A stretch of 64,000 bases of DNA, taken from the NCBI RefSeq assembly GCF_047663525.1, contig NC_092591.1:30413001-30477000 (forward strand). Reading direction: 5' to 3'. Position 1 is the stretch's first letter, and every line of letters begins with the position of its first letter. This DNA comes from Anas platyrhynchos (lineage: Eukaryota; Chordata; Aves; Anseriformes; Anatidae). The translations under genes were made by a program, and so were the position numbers. Shown in pieces: positions 22,502 through 37,111 of the stretch. The notes below the pieces were generated by a model, which was given only the letters and a program-made list of their open reading frames with translations, was not told the DNA's origin and made no database searches.

Positions 22502-25500
22502 GAATGAGCACAGCAGAAGATCCTGAATAAGCTTTTGCAAATTGCTTATGGCTGAACTCATGGAACCAATACTGCAGACCAAAAAGCCAGACCTGGAGGG
22601 GCTGTCACTGGTGGCATCCAGGAAATACAGTCATGAAAGACAGCCTGATCCTAAGAGAGAAAACTACAGCTAGGTTCATCAAAAATGACAAAGGAAAAAT
22701 AAATAATGGATAAATAAAATCATCACTGCACATGCAAAATCACATATATCGAGAAAATACACCCCACCCTAGGTCATCCTCGGTTTGGAATTTACCTCTA
22801 TGAATTCTTCTCATCCTAATATTTATCTGTTAGCAATAGAAGTCCCTGTCAAACCTCATGAAAACAGCAAGCGAGGGCAGCATTGCTTCTTCTACTTAAT
22901 AGAAGAATACTTAATTCTTGCACATCACCAGCCCTGTGAATCGCAGTGTTGTTCAAAATTACACAATTTATCTCTATTCCCACAATGGTCCTTTCTTCCC
23001 CCTCCCCCTGTGACTTCTCTGAGACATGCAACTATGAAGCAACTCTGCAAAGGGACTTCTCTAAGAAGCTGCCTTCACCTAATATTGCCTTACGGGATCT
23101 GGAGTCATCACTGCTTGGGGACCCAGGGACTTGAGGAGCAGTCCCAGCCCCAGGGAACTCATAATACTTACCTTTGCTCTAAGTTGCAATATTAAAAAAC
23201 ATTTCTGTGCTAAGGCAAAATGAAGTTGGCTCGGTTTTCCTCTAGCTCTGAGAGAAAAGGGTTGGTCTCCAGGTTCCAGCTCTCCAGGAGCTGTCCACTT
23301 CTTTTTATTCAAAGGAGAATAAATATGTGTCTCTGTTTCTGTGCCTTTGCTTACCCACCAACTTTAGTAAGGACCTCCAGAATGGGGTTCGTTGCACCCC
23401 ATTTCAGGTTCAGCACAGGTTGAAACCCAAAGCTCAGTGCCTGCTGTTACCTCTCCCGTGAGCCTTGCAGTGAACATGGCTCTGGCCAACGCAAGCAGCA
23501 GGGCTGATGCCTCCCTCAGCTGATGAACGCTGGTGTCTGACCTGGACCCCACCAATGTACTTGACCAAATCTCCCTCAGCCACCAAGGGTGCTGACATAC
23601 AGTCACAAAATCATGGAACAGCTCAGGTTGGAAGGGACCTTAAAGCTCATCTGGTTCCAACCCCCCTGCCACAGGCGGGGATGCCACCCCCCAGACCAGG
23701 TTGCTCCATGCCCCATTCAGCCTGGCCTGAACTTCTAAAATTCAAGGCTGGTGAGCACCAGGCCCCGTGACACATCTCCTCTGGCTGGTTGGTGACACGG
23801 TGCTGCTCGATGCTAAGAGCCACGTCCTTTCCATTTGAGGTTATTCCTAGCTCTAATCACCGAGTGAAAAAGGGGAGGTGGATCCTACACCTGAGATAGC
23901 AGCATTTGCTCGGGCTTATGTTTAAATCAGATTTAACCTGAACTAGTGTAGCTCCACCTAAAACAGAGAGCTCCAGCGGGTCCCTAAGATCCAGCACCTG
24001 CTTTCTGCAGGGGACAATTTCAGAGGCAAGACCCCAAAGACACAATACCCAGGGTTAAACCACTGTTTGTTGCCTTATTTCTGCCTCCTTAAGTAAAACA
24101 AGCTTCAGCTGGAAGCTCATTTGCATCTGAAGCAGGAGGGGCGTTTGAGACAGCACAGAGACAAAGCTACAACAGTTTTTGAGGACAGATCCTGCCCAGT
24201 CGAGAGGAGAGGCTGCCAAAGCAACTGGCAGCCCAACAGAGCAGATGCAGGTGCCAGCCCCATCTCTGTTCGCTGCTTGTTTGCCCCCCACTCGTCAGGA
24301 TTAGGAAGCTCCTTCTGGTTTCCCCAAGGACAGCAGGCAGGGCTTGCAGGATGGGCAGGAAAATGGTGTCATTTGGCTCTTCGAGACAGGGCTCGGCCAG
24401 GAAGCCACAAAGAGCCAAGCAGACGTGCTGGAGCCGCAGACTTGCATTTTAGCACACCTAAAGTTCTTGTTTGCATTTAAATTCAGAGGAGGGCGGAGGT
24501 GGGACTGGCTGGACACAAAGCCTGGGGGGCATGTTCATTAAATATTGTATTTCCTGCACTGCCAAATAACAGCCGCCGGTCACAGCAGCAAGACGAGGCA
24601 TGCTGGGGCCATAAACAAAACATAAAAGTAGTGTGGGGGCTTCTACAAAAAAAGAAATCCTTTGCCTAGGTTAAACAGCACCTGGAGGACGGCAGTGGTG
24701 GAGCAGCAGGAGCACAGGGGATCGGCAGGGATTGTGCACCAAGAACTTCACTTTGCCTTGATACCACCAGCAAGCGCCCCACAGGCTTCTCGTTAGGGCC
24801 GAGGAAGGAGCTCAGGCTGAGAATTTCTAGGGTGAATTTGCCACATTGGAAACCCCAGTGAGGTCCCCCCCTCGGCAGGGCGGCTGCAGCGCTGATAAGG
24901 CAGGAGAGTGGGAGGGCAAACCCTGGGAGAGAGACACCGAGAGTATGTTTGCTCCACAGTGATGGGAAAGACAACGATGGGCCGGATTAAAGAGTAACCA
25001 GGAGTTATCAAGATTCTCGGGAAACAAAGGAGGAGTCAGACCCGCTGCCTCACATGTCCCTGAACGCGTAGGTCAGGGCTACCCGTGTGTCAACAGATCA
25101 GCGGGTCACCGCCATCCGGATTTGATTTAATCCAGATAAGCAGCCTCTGCCCTGCCACACCGCCAACACAAATTACAATTGCAAATTACTGCATGGCCCT
25201 AGGGTATGGCCAGAGCTCCAGTTTGTCACCACGGTCCTTACCAATGGTATGGTATGGTATGGCTGAGGTGAAACCCCAGCTGGAACATTTGGTGTTGTTT
25301 TTTTTCATGGCAGCGCCTGCTTGTGCATCGTCTGCAGGAAAGCAACTGGAGAGGCTTCAGGACGGGCATCGGCACTGGCTCAGGCTGGCATGGGCGCAAA
25401 ACTTTGGGTGGTTTGGGGCCTGAAGGAGAAGAGCACCATGGTTCCCATGAGCTATTGTGGGCAGTGTACCGTGGGGACCATGCCTTGTCTCCCCGTCCAC

Positions 25501-25959
25501 AAAGACAAAGACCAAAGACAAAGGAGTGGAGCAGGGGGCAGGGGCTGTTTTGTAGAACCTACCCTCAGGGGGAGCCCTTGCTGCAGCACACAAATGCTTG
25601 GCATGTGTGCCTTCATTCACAGCTGAGGTCACCCGACCGCCGTACTTCTTTTGTTATCTGTTAATCATTGAAGGAGATTTGAGTATAAACAAGGAAAAAC
25701 ATTTCCCACGTAGCATACCAGTTAGCTGCTGTCATCTTTTTTTTTTTCTTGATAAAAGGTGTTTCCGTCCTGACGCCAGCTCTGCTGGCCCTTAACGACT
25801 TTACAACACTTCCTTGAAAGAGAGCTAGATTTCCTGGAACAGGACTCACCTCGTTTGCCCTGATGTGCTGAGCAGAAGGGACAGCCTATGCTGCCCATTG
25901 CGAGAAAAGCACCTTATTTAACCAAAAAACTGAGCACATCACTCACATCTTTATTCGAC
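22502..25959. other. Intergenic between the two paralogous ORs
   Basis: Contains one clear CR1 fragment (23598-23740). The rest, rising in GC, has no recognised gene. A short GGTAT microsatellite lies near 25244-25262. Confidence 0.5.
23598..23740 (-). mobile_element. CR1 LINE 3' end, antisense
   Basis: The plus strand reads as the reverse complement of the well-known CR1 3' region: AAAATCATGGAACAGCTCAG, GGTTGGAAGGGACCTTAAAG, then CATCTGGTTCCAACCCC, GACCAGGTTGCTC and CCCATTCAGCCTGGCCT. It is 5'-truncated, as is usual for CR1, with the 3' end at about 23598. Several substitutions from the common form suggest an old insertion. Confidence 0.93.
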
Positions 25960-26901
25960 TCAGCCATACATGTACAACATACAAGATCTTCTCATTTTTG
26001 TGAGTCTCCTCAAGGCCTCCTTCACCTCCTGGTTCCTCAGGCTGTAGATCAGGGGGTTCAGCATGGGGGTCACCACGGTGTAGAGCACTGCTGCCCGCTT
26101 ATCGTCCCTGGAGCTGGCCTTTAGGTACATAAAGATTGCTGTCCCGTAGAAGATGCTCACAACAGCCAGGTGGGAGGCGCAGGTGGAGAAGGCTTTGCAC
26201 TTGCCCTTGGCTGAGCGGATGCTCAGGATGGTGGAGATGATGGCGATGTAGGACAGCAGCACAACGAGGCCGCTGGAGACGCCGAATAGAGATGCTAAAG
26301 TCCTTAGCATGATTTGGTTGAGGGTGGTGTCAGAGGTCGAGAGTGATATCAGAGGGGAGATGTCACAGAAGAAGTGGTCGATGACGCGGGAGCTGCAGAA
26401 GGATAAACGCAACATGCCAATGGTCTGCCCCACGCCGTTTGTCAGCCCCAGGAGGTACGAGCAGGTCACCAGCTGGAAACAGCATTTCGGGGACATGGTG
26501 ACCGAGTACAGCAGGGGATGGCAAATGGCCATATAGCGGTCGTATGCCATCATGGCCAGCAGGAAGCATTCAGTCACCCCCAGAATGTCGAAAATGAAGA
26601 CCTGAGCTACACACCCAGCGTAAGTAACGAGCTTCTTCTCAGACAGAAAGTCAGCCAGCAGCTTGGGGGTGATCACAGTGGAAGAACAGAGGTCTACAAA
26701 GGCCAGATTGCCCAGGAAATAATACATGGGGGTGTGGAGCCGTGGGCTGGCCGCGATTAATGCGAGCATCCCCAGGTTCGCCAGGATGGTGACAATATAG
26801 ATGAGCAGAAACAGCAGGAAGAGGGCAGCCTGAGCCCCGGGGTCGTCGGTGAGCCCCGTTAGCCTGAACGCGGTCACCGGGGTGCAGTTACATCCTGCCA
26901 T
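25960..26901 (-). CDS. Olfactory receptor, class II
   Basis: Intact 313-aa OR starting MAGCNCTPVTAF (NCT glycosylation site at residues 5-7). DRY is at 121-123 within [23 protein letters not shown] and [20 protein letters not shown] are present. TM1 has LANLG where the family normally has LGNLG, a conservative change next to the key Asn. The C-terminus ends in a short basic, Cys- and Tyr-containing tail. It is closest within the window to the gene at 21566-22501. Together with that gene it forms the GC-rich-side end of the OR cluster. Confidence 0.95.
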   Translation of the reverse strand: MAGCNCTPVTAFRLTGLTDDPGAQAALFLLFLLIYIVTILANLGMLALIAASPRLHTPMYYFLGNLAFVDLCSSTVITPKLLADFLSEKKLVTYAGCVAQVFIFDILGVTECFLLAMMAYDRYMAICHPLLYSVTMSPKCCFQLVTCSYLLGLTNGVGQTIGMLRLSFCSSRVIDHFFCDISPLISLSTSDTTLNQIMLRTLASLFGVSSGLVVLLSYIAIISTILSIRSAKGKCKAFSTCASHLAVVSIFYGTAIFMYLKASSRDDKRAAVLYTVVTPMLNPLIYSLRNQEVKEALRRLTKMRRSCMLYMYG

Positions 26902-29255
26902 TAGCTCGACACACAGCTTCTGTGTGAAGCACGATCGTGACCTCCCTGCTGGCAGCTTCTTCTGCTACAGGCAGGGATCTCCCAGGCAAAACGCCCTCTC
27001 CCCAGTGGGCCCTGTTTGGAGACAAGACCTAAAGGAAGATTTCAGGCATGGATCAATTAGAGAAACATATCACTTGCCGAGAAACATATCACTGTGTGGG
27101 TAACACGAATGGGGTACTGCAAAACCCAAACTCTGCTCGAGCTGCACTCTGAAGCCATCCCACTCAAGCTGAAACAGGGATAAATGCAGAGAAAGGCAGA
27201 GAAACGCAGTGATCTTACAGTGTGGCACCAATTATTCGCCCTTGCTCTCTTAGGCACATGCCACCCACCTGCCTCTTCCTTCTTTGCAGGGATTTCTTCT
27301 TAACTGTGAGCCCTGGAGACACAGAGGTTTCTCTTGGCTTCCTCTTTTAGTTATCTTTTTTTTTTTTTTTTTTTCCTGGTTCTCTTGTCTGCTTTTAGAG
27401 AAATTGGGATTTTTCTAGAGAGATAGGCAACCCCAAAAGCTGAACAATCTCTCCTTGAAAATAGTTTTTGGGGAAAAAAGCTCACTCTTTGGACCTGCCC
27501 CCTGCCTTAGGGAGTGAGCTCCCTGAGTGTTCTTTACAGGAAAGCTTCTGGTCCTCATCCAGGAGCCCTTCCTGGCCAGCAGGCAGAGGAAACCTCCCAA
27601 GCATGCCCCCCTCTCTCCCATGGAAAGCAAAAGCACGGCTCAAATACGATGCTTTGCCCAGCTGAGCCACGCCAGCAGTGCCCACACCCTCCCTGTCCCA
27701 CAGCCATGCACGGACGCTCACAGCGCAGGTGCCTGGCGGTGAGGGACACAAAACCCACGCACGTGTCCTTATCGCTTGCCCTCTCTGAGCTCTTTCCTTC
27801 TTGCAAGAGAAAACTGGGCCAGATGGGTGCCACGAGGCTCACTCACATTTCGGAGGTGTCTCCTTCTGCTTCCCTGGCGAGGAGCTCGGGGATGGACACA
27901 AAGACATGCCTGCCCGAGGCTCTGCAGGGCAGCTGGATATCTAACTACCATCAGGGAACACCCCCACCACCACGTCACCCGGGGATTTGGGGGCTGAGAG
28001 CCTCCTGGAGGCTCAGGAGAGGGGCGAAGCCCAAAGCGGGTCATTATCCTTTCTCTGCGCACCTTGGCTTGGAGAAGCAGCGTACCCAGAGGAGATGACA
28101 AGAACAAGGGGGCTTCGGGCTCTTGTTAGAGCAAACCCCAGACCACCACGTTGCCGGCCACGTCCGCTGCTTGAACACCCCAAAGGTCACAACAGCCTCA
28201 CCAGTGCACAGTTTGATGGTATCACGACGGGGAGCTGGGCACGGGCAACAAAACACCTCTCCACCTATCTCCAGCTCCTCGTATGCAGGCCAATAGCTTG
28301 CAAATTTGGCTACGAGGAGGCAGTGGGAGAGTGCCAGAGTGCCAGCAAAATTGCTGCATTGATGGCCCCAAAATAGGAGGCTTGCAGCCCTGGGAAGGGA
28401 GAAGTGAAACCGAATGATGCTGACGCCCCGAAGCAGCCACTTTCACAAGCTTTGTGGGTTTTTTAAGCCAACCACCCCATTTTCTGGCACCTGGAGGCCT
28501 CTCTCCCAAGGAGCAGCTGCTAAAAGCCAGGTTTGCTGCACGGCATCCAGCCCTCCCCATCCCAAATCCCCTCGCTGATGGTGACTGGAGAGGTTATCTT
28601 GGGCAGGCTTTGCTGAAAACCAAAGGAAAGCAGAAAAATCGGCTGGGGGGGGCTGTGACACCGTGGCTCAGCCGTGCCAAGCCCCAACCTCCACTGTCAC
28701 ATCGCCGCTCACACCTCCTCATCTCCCGCTCGATGCCGGCCCGCGGCTGACAGCAGGAGACGGATGGGGCCGAGCCGGCGCCGCAGGGGATGCAGGAGGA
28801 GAGGTGATGGATGGGGGGGGCTCGGAGAGGTGGTGCCCCCCCTCCCCGCTCTGCTCCAGCCCCGCTTCCCAAAACCCGCTGCTGCTGGGGTGCTGACCCC
28901 AAAGGTGGGGTCACCGTCACCGCAGCTGTGTTAGTGGCCCTGTGGTATTTGGGGACTCGCCCCCCCCCCTCTGTAGCACCGGTCACACCCCCACACCTGC
29001 TCCTTCCCCAGCTCTGGGTACCCCCAGACCCAGCTGAGGGTCCCAAAGCCACCGCTGGTCCCTCGTCCATCACCACCGCATCAAAGCGCGAAGGCAGCGT
29101 GGGAGGGGGGGGCCGTGCTCCCACCGCCCCCGAGGCCCCGCTGCTGCTCCAGCCCCCTCGTCTCCACCCCCGAGCAGGGGGATAAAACCCCCTCGGTGTG
29201 CTGGGGGGGGCTGCAGTCCAGAGCTGGTGGAGCCGCGGCCGCATCCTGCCCACCC
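26902..29255. other. Transition zone into GC-rich DNA
   Basis: Between the last OR and TBX10. A poly-T tract is at about 27357-27374. From about 27.5 kb GC content climbs and long open frames appear on both strands by chance, none with a recognisable domain. A GATAAAA word at 29181-29187 lies about 70 bp before the TBX10 ATG and could act as a weak TATA element. Confidence 0.5.
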
Positions 29256-30894
<1,639 letters not shown>

Positions 30895-30975
30895 GGGGGG
30901 ACCCCCTGCGCCCCCCCCTTGGACCCTCACCCAAGGAGGGGACGGAGACGGGGAGCTGGGGGGAGCCAGGGGGGC

Positions 30976-30981
30976 TTTATT
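30976..30981 (-). terminator. Poly(A) signal for TCIRG1
   Basis: AATAAA on the minus strand, 143 bp past the TCIRG1 stop. It lies between the convergent TBX10 and TCIRG1 ends. No plus-strand AATAAA for TBX10 was seen in the same gap. Confidence 0.7.
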
Positions 30982-31123
30982 CGCTGCGGAAGCCTCTGGG
31001 TTCGGGAAGGAGAGGAGGAGACCCGGGGGGTGCTGCAGCCAGACCCCCCCCAGCCCCACGGCTCTGGGGGGTTCCCAGCGATGCTGCGAGCCCCCCAGGT
31101 CCACGCGGCACGGGGCGGCTCAG

Positions 31124-34100
31124 CTACTCCCAGGAATCGGGCGCGAAGGCGAAGGGGCACAGCTTGTAGCCGGCACCCACGTAAAACTTGTTCTGGAACT
31201 CCACCCTGCCGAGGAAAGAGGGGGCACGGTGAGACCCGGTGGGGCCTGTGGGGGGTCCCGTCCTGCCACCCCCACCCCCCTTGCCAGGCTCACCAGTGCA
31301 GCCGCAGGGCGTGCAGGAAGGCGGAGAGCCCCTCCATCACCAGCAGGATGGCCACGGTCAGCACGGCGAAGACGGCGAAGACGGGCACCAGCACGGCGCC
31401 GCCCGCGTAGCTCAGCCGCACGAAGCCCTTGCGCATCACCATGCTCCACAGCACCTCCGAGAGCTCTGGGAGGGGGGGGCAGCGAGGCTCAGCCTGGCTC
31501 CCGGGGGGGCAGTTTGTGGGGTGAGGGGGTTGGGACACTCACGTGCGTGGGCCAGGCTGAGCGCCCAGAGCCGCAGGTAGGACGCGGTGTTGGAGATGCA
31601 GCCCAGGCAGTACTCGATGGTGTGGATGGCTTGGTGCATGAAGACGTCGGAGAAGTCCAAGTGCTGCGGGGACAGAGGTGGGACGTTGTGTGTGTGTCTG
31701 TGTGTTTGGGGGGGGTCTGGACACAGCCCGACCCCCTCGCTCACTCCCAGCCCTCACCTCGGAGTCAGGGCCGTGCCCCCCGCTCTCCACGTCCTCCTTG
31801 GTGGCATTGACGGAGTTGCCGGCCTCCTGCCCCTCCAGCAGCGGCTCCTGCTCTGCTGCTGGCTGCACGGGGACATCGGCCCACTCAGGCCATGCCACCG
31901 TGCCCCCTGCCCCATCCGAGCCCCCCACCGTGTCCCCAGCCTCACCGGGGGGTGGCCTGTCTTCCGCCTACGCCGCTGGCAGCACAGGTACAGGGGCGTC
32001 CCCAGGAGCAGGATGGGCACCGACGCCAGCGCCAGCACCACCAGCACCATCTGCACCGGCACCTGCAGGCGGCACGCGGCGTTACGGGGTCCCACCAGCA
32101 CCCACATCCCACCCAACACCATCAGCCCCAGCTCGCGATGCCGGGCGGGGGTCCCGGAGGTGCTACCTGCCCCTCGTAGAGCGGGAGGTTGTCGGCGTTG
32201 GAGGTGAAGAGGAACATGTCGATGAAGTGGATGAGGATGCTGGGAGCCACCCGGGAGTCGGCGGGGCCGAACTTGATCCACTTGTAGAAGATGAGGAAGA
32301 CGAGGTAGCCGAAGAGAGCCAGCAGGAAGACCACCTCGGGCAGGAGCTCCAGCACCAGCCGGTGCCGCTGCTTGAAGTGCCTGGGCAGGGGGCACCAGCC
32401 GGGCTCACCACGCTCGCACCCAGCTCTGGACCCCCCTCGCCCACCCCACCCTGCCCCAGGGGAGTCCGGCCCCGGCCCCCTTGGCACGACACGAGGAAGG
32501 GGACTCACACGTGGTTGAAGACACCCAGCAGGACGCCGAAGGCCATGTGCACGATGCCCAGCACCACCGACATCTTCATCTTGAAGGAGTTGAGGAAGTT
32601 GAGGTGGTTGGTGGCCAAGCTCCAGATCTGCCGGGGGCAATGTGGGTGAGATGCCGGGCCACCCCACCGAGGGTCCCACCCCGTCCTCGCCCCCAGGGGA
32701 CACTCACCGGGTCAATGCCAAAAGGATAGGGCCCTTGGAAGACGCCGGTGATGTTGGGGTCCAGGGTGAGGGACGGGTGGGTGGCGAGGTAGTCAGAGCT
32801 GCGGGCAGAGCCAGGGGGTCAGCGCAGGCAGGGACCTGGGGGGGCTCACAGGGGCTCACGGGGTCCCACCTCCAGGAGGAGCGGTTGGCCATGGTGGCCA
32901 CGCTCCAGGCCGAGGGGAAGATGACGGTGGGTTTGCTGAAGCACTCGTTGTAGATGAAGCCGGTGTAGATGGAGAAGGCCCCCATGAGCAGGATGAGGTA
33001 GCGCCCCTCGAAGAACATCTGCCAGATCTGCGGGGGGCAAAACGTGGCGCCCGGCTACCACCCCTGCCCCACGCTGTGCCCGTCCCACACCACCCTGCCC
33101 ACGCCTCCGACCCTGCAGCCAGGTGGCCCCGTTCCACACCGACCCCATCCCATACCTACAATCCCATCCCGTGCCCCCACAACCCCATCCCGGCCCCCCA
33201 GCCCTGCCCCACGCCCCGCTCACCTCATTGCTGGCCTGCTGCAGGCTGGGTCTGTTCTCGTACAGCACCATCCAGAGGGCGAAGAGGAACATGAGCAGCC
33301 CGTGCCCCACGTCCCCAAACATGATGGCGAAGATGAAGGGGAACGTGATGATGGCGTAGGGCGCTGCGGGAGCACGGGCACTGCATCACTCCGGGCTCCC
33401 CCCCCAGCCCCGAGGTGCCGAGGGGAGGGTCCGGGGGTCCTCACCGGGGTTCACCTCCTGGTAGCTGGCCACCCCGTAGGCGTCCACGATGCTCTGGAAG
33501 CCGGCGGTGAATTTGTTGGTGCGGATGAGGGTGGGCGGGCTCTCCATGGTGGGGATGCGCTGCACGAAGCACTCCACGCTCGAGCCACTCTTGTACTGCG
33601 GGGAGGGCACCCAGGGCCTGACCCCCACGCCGTGATGGTGGGGGGGGGGGCATTGGGTTATGGGGCGCAAGCTGGGGGTGGCACGGGGATGCAGGGCACC
33701 AGGGGTTGGGGGACAAACCTCGCCCCATGACACGTCCCAGCACAGGGCACGTCACCCTAGCACAAAGACAATGTGGAACCCCCGGCATGAGGACACGGGG
33801 CCACCAAACTATTCCTGGCACAAGGACACAGGGCCATCAAGCAAGCCTTGCCACGAGGACACGGGGCCACCACGCAATCCCTGGCAGAAGGACACGGGGG
33901 GCCCCCAAGCAGCCCCCGCCGCAGCGGGCACCCACCGAGCCTTGGCGCAGGGCGTCCTGCACCTGGGTGAGGTCCCGCACGGGGCACCAGACCTCGGCGA
34001 TGAGGCACTTCTCGGTGACGTCCAAGCTGCACTGGTTGAGGACAAGGTAGATGGCCTTCATCTTCTGCACCTGCACCCGCCACGTGGGCAGCGCCTGCAC

Positions 34101-36886
34101 CACCTTGTCCAGCACCTGCGCCAGGTACTGCTCCGACTCCTCCAGCACCTGCGTGTGCCCAAAAAGGGGGGTCAGCGATGGGTGGGGGGGGGGGGTCCCA
34201 GTGCGGCCACCCCCCCCAGATGCCCTCACGGTGCCCTGCTCACCACGCTGAGGTCCTGGATCTGGCTGAGCAGCCCGTTCAGCGTTTCTGCCCGGCTGGC
34301 CTCGCTCTCCGGGTAGGGGTAGACCTGGCAGTGGAAGCTGGGACAGACGGACAGCGCCGTGTCGGGGAGGGGGGCAGCAGTGCTAAATAAACCTTTTTGG
34401 GGCCGGATGGCGTGAGGCTGCTCACTCACCAGTCCGAGATCTTGCGGATCTTCTGCCCGATCTGCTCGCCCCAGTAGGAGATGAGGAAGATGACCCAGGT
34501 GACGCTCTCGCCCTGGGGACAATGTAGCTCATGTCAGCCCCGGCCACCCCGTCCCCCTTCCCTGCCACCCCCCGCAGCACCCCGCTCACCGTGTCCGGGT
34601 CCTCCAGGGGCTCAGGCATCTCCACGAAGCTGGCCACCAGGTAGCCACGGCAGGCACGCCACAGCAGCCGCTCGAAGGCACTCACCCGCCACGGGTGGAT
34701 GACACCGGTCACGAAGCTGTGGGGACGCAGCGTGGGCACCGGGACGGGCACAGCTCTGCCACCACCCCTGCCCCATTTCCAACCCGTACCCTACAGCGTT
34801 GTCCCTGCCCCGTAGCCTGTCTCCAACCCTTGTCCTACAGCCTTGTGCAGTGCCCCCTGGCTCCTCTCCAACCCCTGTCCAGGTGCCCCATGGCCAAGCC
34901 CTACCTTCAACCCTAACCCTACAGCCTCACTCACTATGGACATACCTTTGCCCTTCTCCAACCCTTGTCCTACAGCCTTCCTAAATGCCCCACGGCCATG
35001 CCATTGCCCCGTGGTCCACCTCCAACCCTTATCCTCCAGCCATACCACTGCCCCACAGCGCAGCTCCAACCCCATCCTCCAACCATGATGCCCCTGCCCC
35101 ATGGTTCACCTCCAACCCCTGCCCTACAGCCGTGCCCCAGCCCCACAGGTGACAGCCTCCCCCCAGGAGACCCCTCAGGCCCCCTTTACTTGATCTTGCG
35201 GTCGAGGTGCTGGTGCACAGAGGGGTCGAGCAGCGGATCGTGCTCGGAGAACGCCCGGCTCGACGGCGGCGATCCAGGGGGACCCTGCGGTGCCGGGGAG
35301 CAGAGAGAGGAGGCTGGGGGTGGCAGGGCGCGGGGCAGCAACCCTAAAACCGGGTGGGGGGCGAAGGGGGAGTCCCGGCACCCACCGGCAGGCTGGTGAG
35401 GCGCTGCCCCTCGCGCAGGACGTGCAGGTACTGGCGCAGGTCCCGCAGGTGCCCGCGCAGGGCGGCGCGGTTCCGGCTGACCTCCCGCAGCTCCCGCGCC
35501 AGCTGCTCCGACTGCTCCTGCACCCGCAGCGCCTCGCGGGCCAGCGGCGCCGGGGGGTTTTCGGGGCACGGCCCCAGCTCCCTCCCGGCCCCTCGCAGCT
35601 CCTGCTGCAGGAAGGCTGCAAGAAAAGCGGTGGGAGATGAGCTCGGGGAAGGTGGGACCCCCCCCCATCCCCACCCCCGGAGGCTGCCCCGCGCCCTCGC
35701 TCCCCGGCACTCACTGAAGGTCTTCTCCATCTCCTCGCAGCGCCGCACCTCGCCCACGAAGCGCCGCTGGAAAGCGCTCACGTGGGGGTTCAGCTGGGGA
35801 CGGAGGGGGCACGGTCACTGGGGGGCTGGGGGGCAGCGCCTGGGCCAGCACCGTGCCACCGACCCCGGCACCCCACACAGCCCACACCAGTTCTCTGCTC
35901 CCACAGCACCCCGGCTCAACCCTCTGCACCCAGAGCACCCCAAATCCCCCAGTCCTCTGTACCCAGAGCCCCCAGACCACCCGTGCCCAAGCCCCTGCAC
36001 CTCAGGGCACCCAAACCCGTCCATCCCAACCCCCCTGCACCCAAAACACCCCAGGGTCCTGCACCCGGAGCACCCTAAACCCTAAAATCCAAATCCAAAC
36101 CCTTGCACCCATGGCACCCAAGCCACCCATCCCAATCCCCTGCACCCCAAACGGCCCCAAACCCTTGCACCCAGACTGCCCAACCCCCTGCACCCGCAGC
36201 CATCCATTCCAATCCCCCTGTACCCGGAGCGCCCCAAAAAACTCACGCCCATTATCCTGCACCCATGGCACCCCAATTACCCAAGCCCAATCCGCTGCAC
36301 CCACGGCACCCAAAGCTGTCCATCCCAATGCTTTGCACCCAAAATATCCCAAACCCTTGCACCCGAACCACCCCAAACCACCCAAACCTCAACCCTTGCA
36401 CCCGGAGCACCTCAAACCCAATCCCCTGCACCCAAAGCACCCCAAACCATCCAAGCCCCAACCCAACTCTTGCACCCAGAGCACCCCAAACCCAATCCCT
36501 ACACCCAAAGCACCCCAAACCATCCAAACCCAAACCTTTGCACCCAAGGCACCCCAAACCCAATCCCCTGCACCCAAGGCACCCCAAACCAAACAAACCT
36601 AAACCCTTGCACCCAGAGCACCCCAAACAACTCAAACCCTTGCACCCGGAGCACCCCGAAACCACCCAGATCACCCCCTACACCCACTCCACCCGAAACC
36701 CCCAGCCCACCCTGCCCACCGCAGCCCACCCCGCCACCCCAAGGGCCATCCGGGCGTCCCCCTACGTACATCCCTGAACTCCAGCAGCCCCCTCTCGCCC
36801 AGCTCGCTGACGCAGCTGTACGCCGAGGCGGAGTGCAGGAAGAGCTGTGCCAGGCAGACCTCCTCGCTGCGGAACAGGGACCCCAT
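31124..36886 (-). CDS. TCIRG1: V-ATPase V0 subunit a3
   Basis: Large membrane subunit of the proton pump of osteoclast ruffled borders and secretory lysosomes. There are nineteen coding exons (5' to 3'): 36886-36770, 35793-35715, 35615-35386, 35284-35190, 34716-34590, 34512-34430, 34337-34244, 34148-33936, 33595-33445, 33363-33224, 33027-32870, 32798-32708, 32627-32509, 32380-32167, 32062-31946, 31862-31758, 31663-31543, 31465-31294, 31205-31124. The sum is 2508 nt in phase, 835 aa against 830 in human. The N-terminal cytoplasmic half starts [10 protein letters not shown] and carries coiled coil. The membrane half includes [23 protein letters not shown] and [13 protein letters not shown], where the essential proton-path arginine is R742. 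Very short GC-rich introns alternate with two minisatellite introns. No inactivating change is seen. Confidence 0.97.
34740..35165. repeat. Minisatellite in TCIRG1 intron 4
   Basis: About seven irregular units of 44-64 bp, each opening with a CCAACCCYTRTCCTACAGCC-like word. They fill most of the intron between exons 4 and 5. The TCIRG1 sense strand is the G-rich one. Confidence 0.85.
35860..36720. repeat. Minisatellite in TCIRG1 intron 1
   Basis: Dense degenerate array of words such as CCCTGCACCCAAAGCACCCC and AACCATCCAAACCC, with units of roughly 25-55 bp. It lies in the intron after the first coding exon. The plus strand is C/A-rich, so the transcribed sense strand is G-rich. The long proline-rich open frames here are artefacts. 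Confidence 0.9.
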
Positions 36887-37111
36887 GGTGACCCCCGGGG
36901 GGGGGGGGGGGACACCCCGCTGGTCCCGGGGCACCCGGCTGGGGACGGAGGCGAGCGCTCAGAGAGTGGGGACGGTCCCGGGGGGTGCCGGTGCTGGTCC
37001 CGGGGGGGTGTCGGTGCCGCTCGGTGTCCCCGGAGCTGGGGGTGCCGGGGCTGTGCCACGGCCCCGCGTTGCGCCCCGCTTGCACAACGCCCGCCCCCCC
37101 CCCGCCCCGCT

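Noticed and set aside
24540-25140. Possible regulatory element with GATA-like words near the OR/GC-rich border
   Set aside because: GATAAG words are frequent by chance, and without conservation data there is no support.
27514-28098. 194-aa open frame upstream of TBX10
   Set aside because: There are no recognisable motifs, overlapping frames on both strands are equally open, and it lies in GC-rich sequence where such frames are expected by chance.
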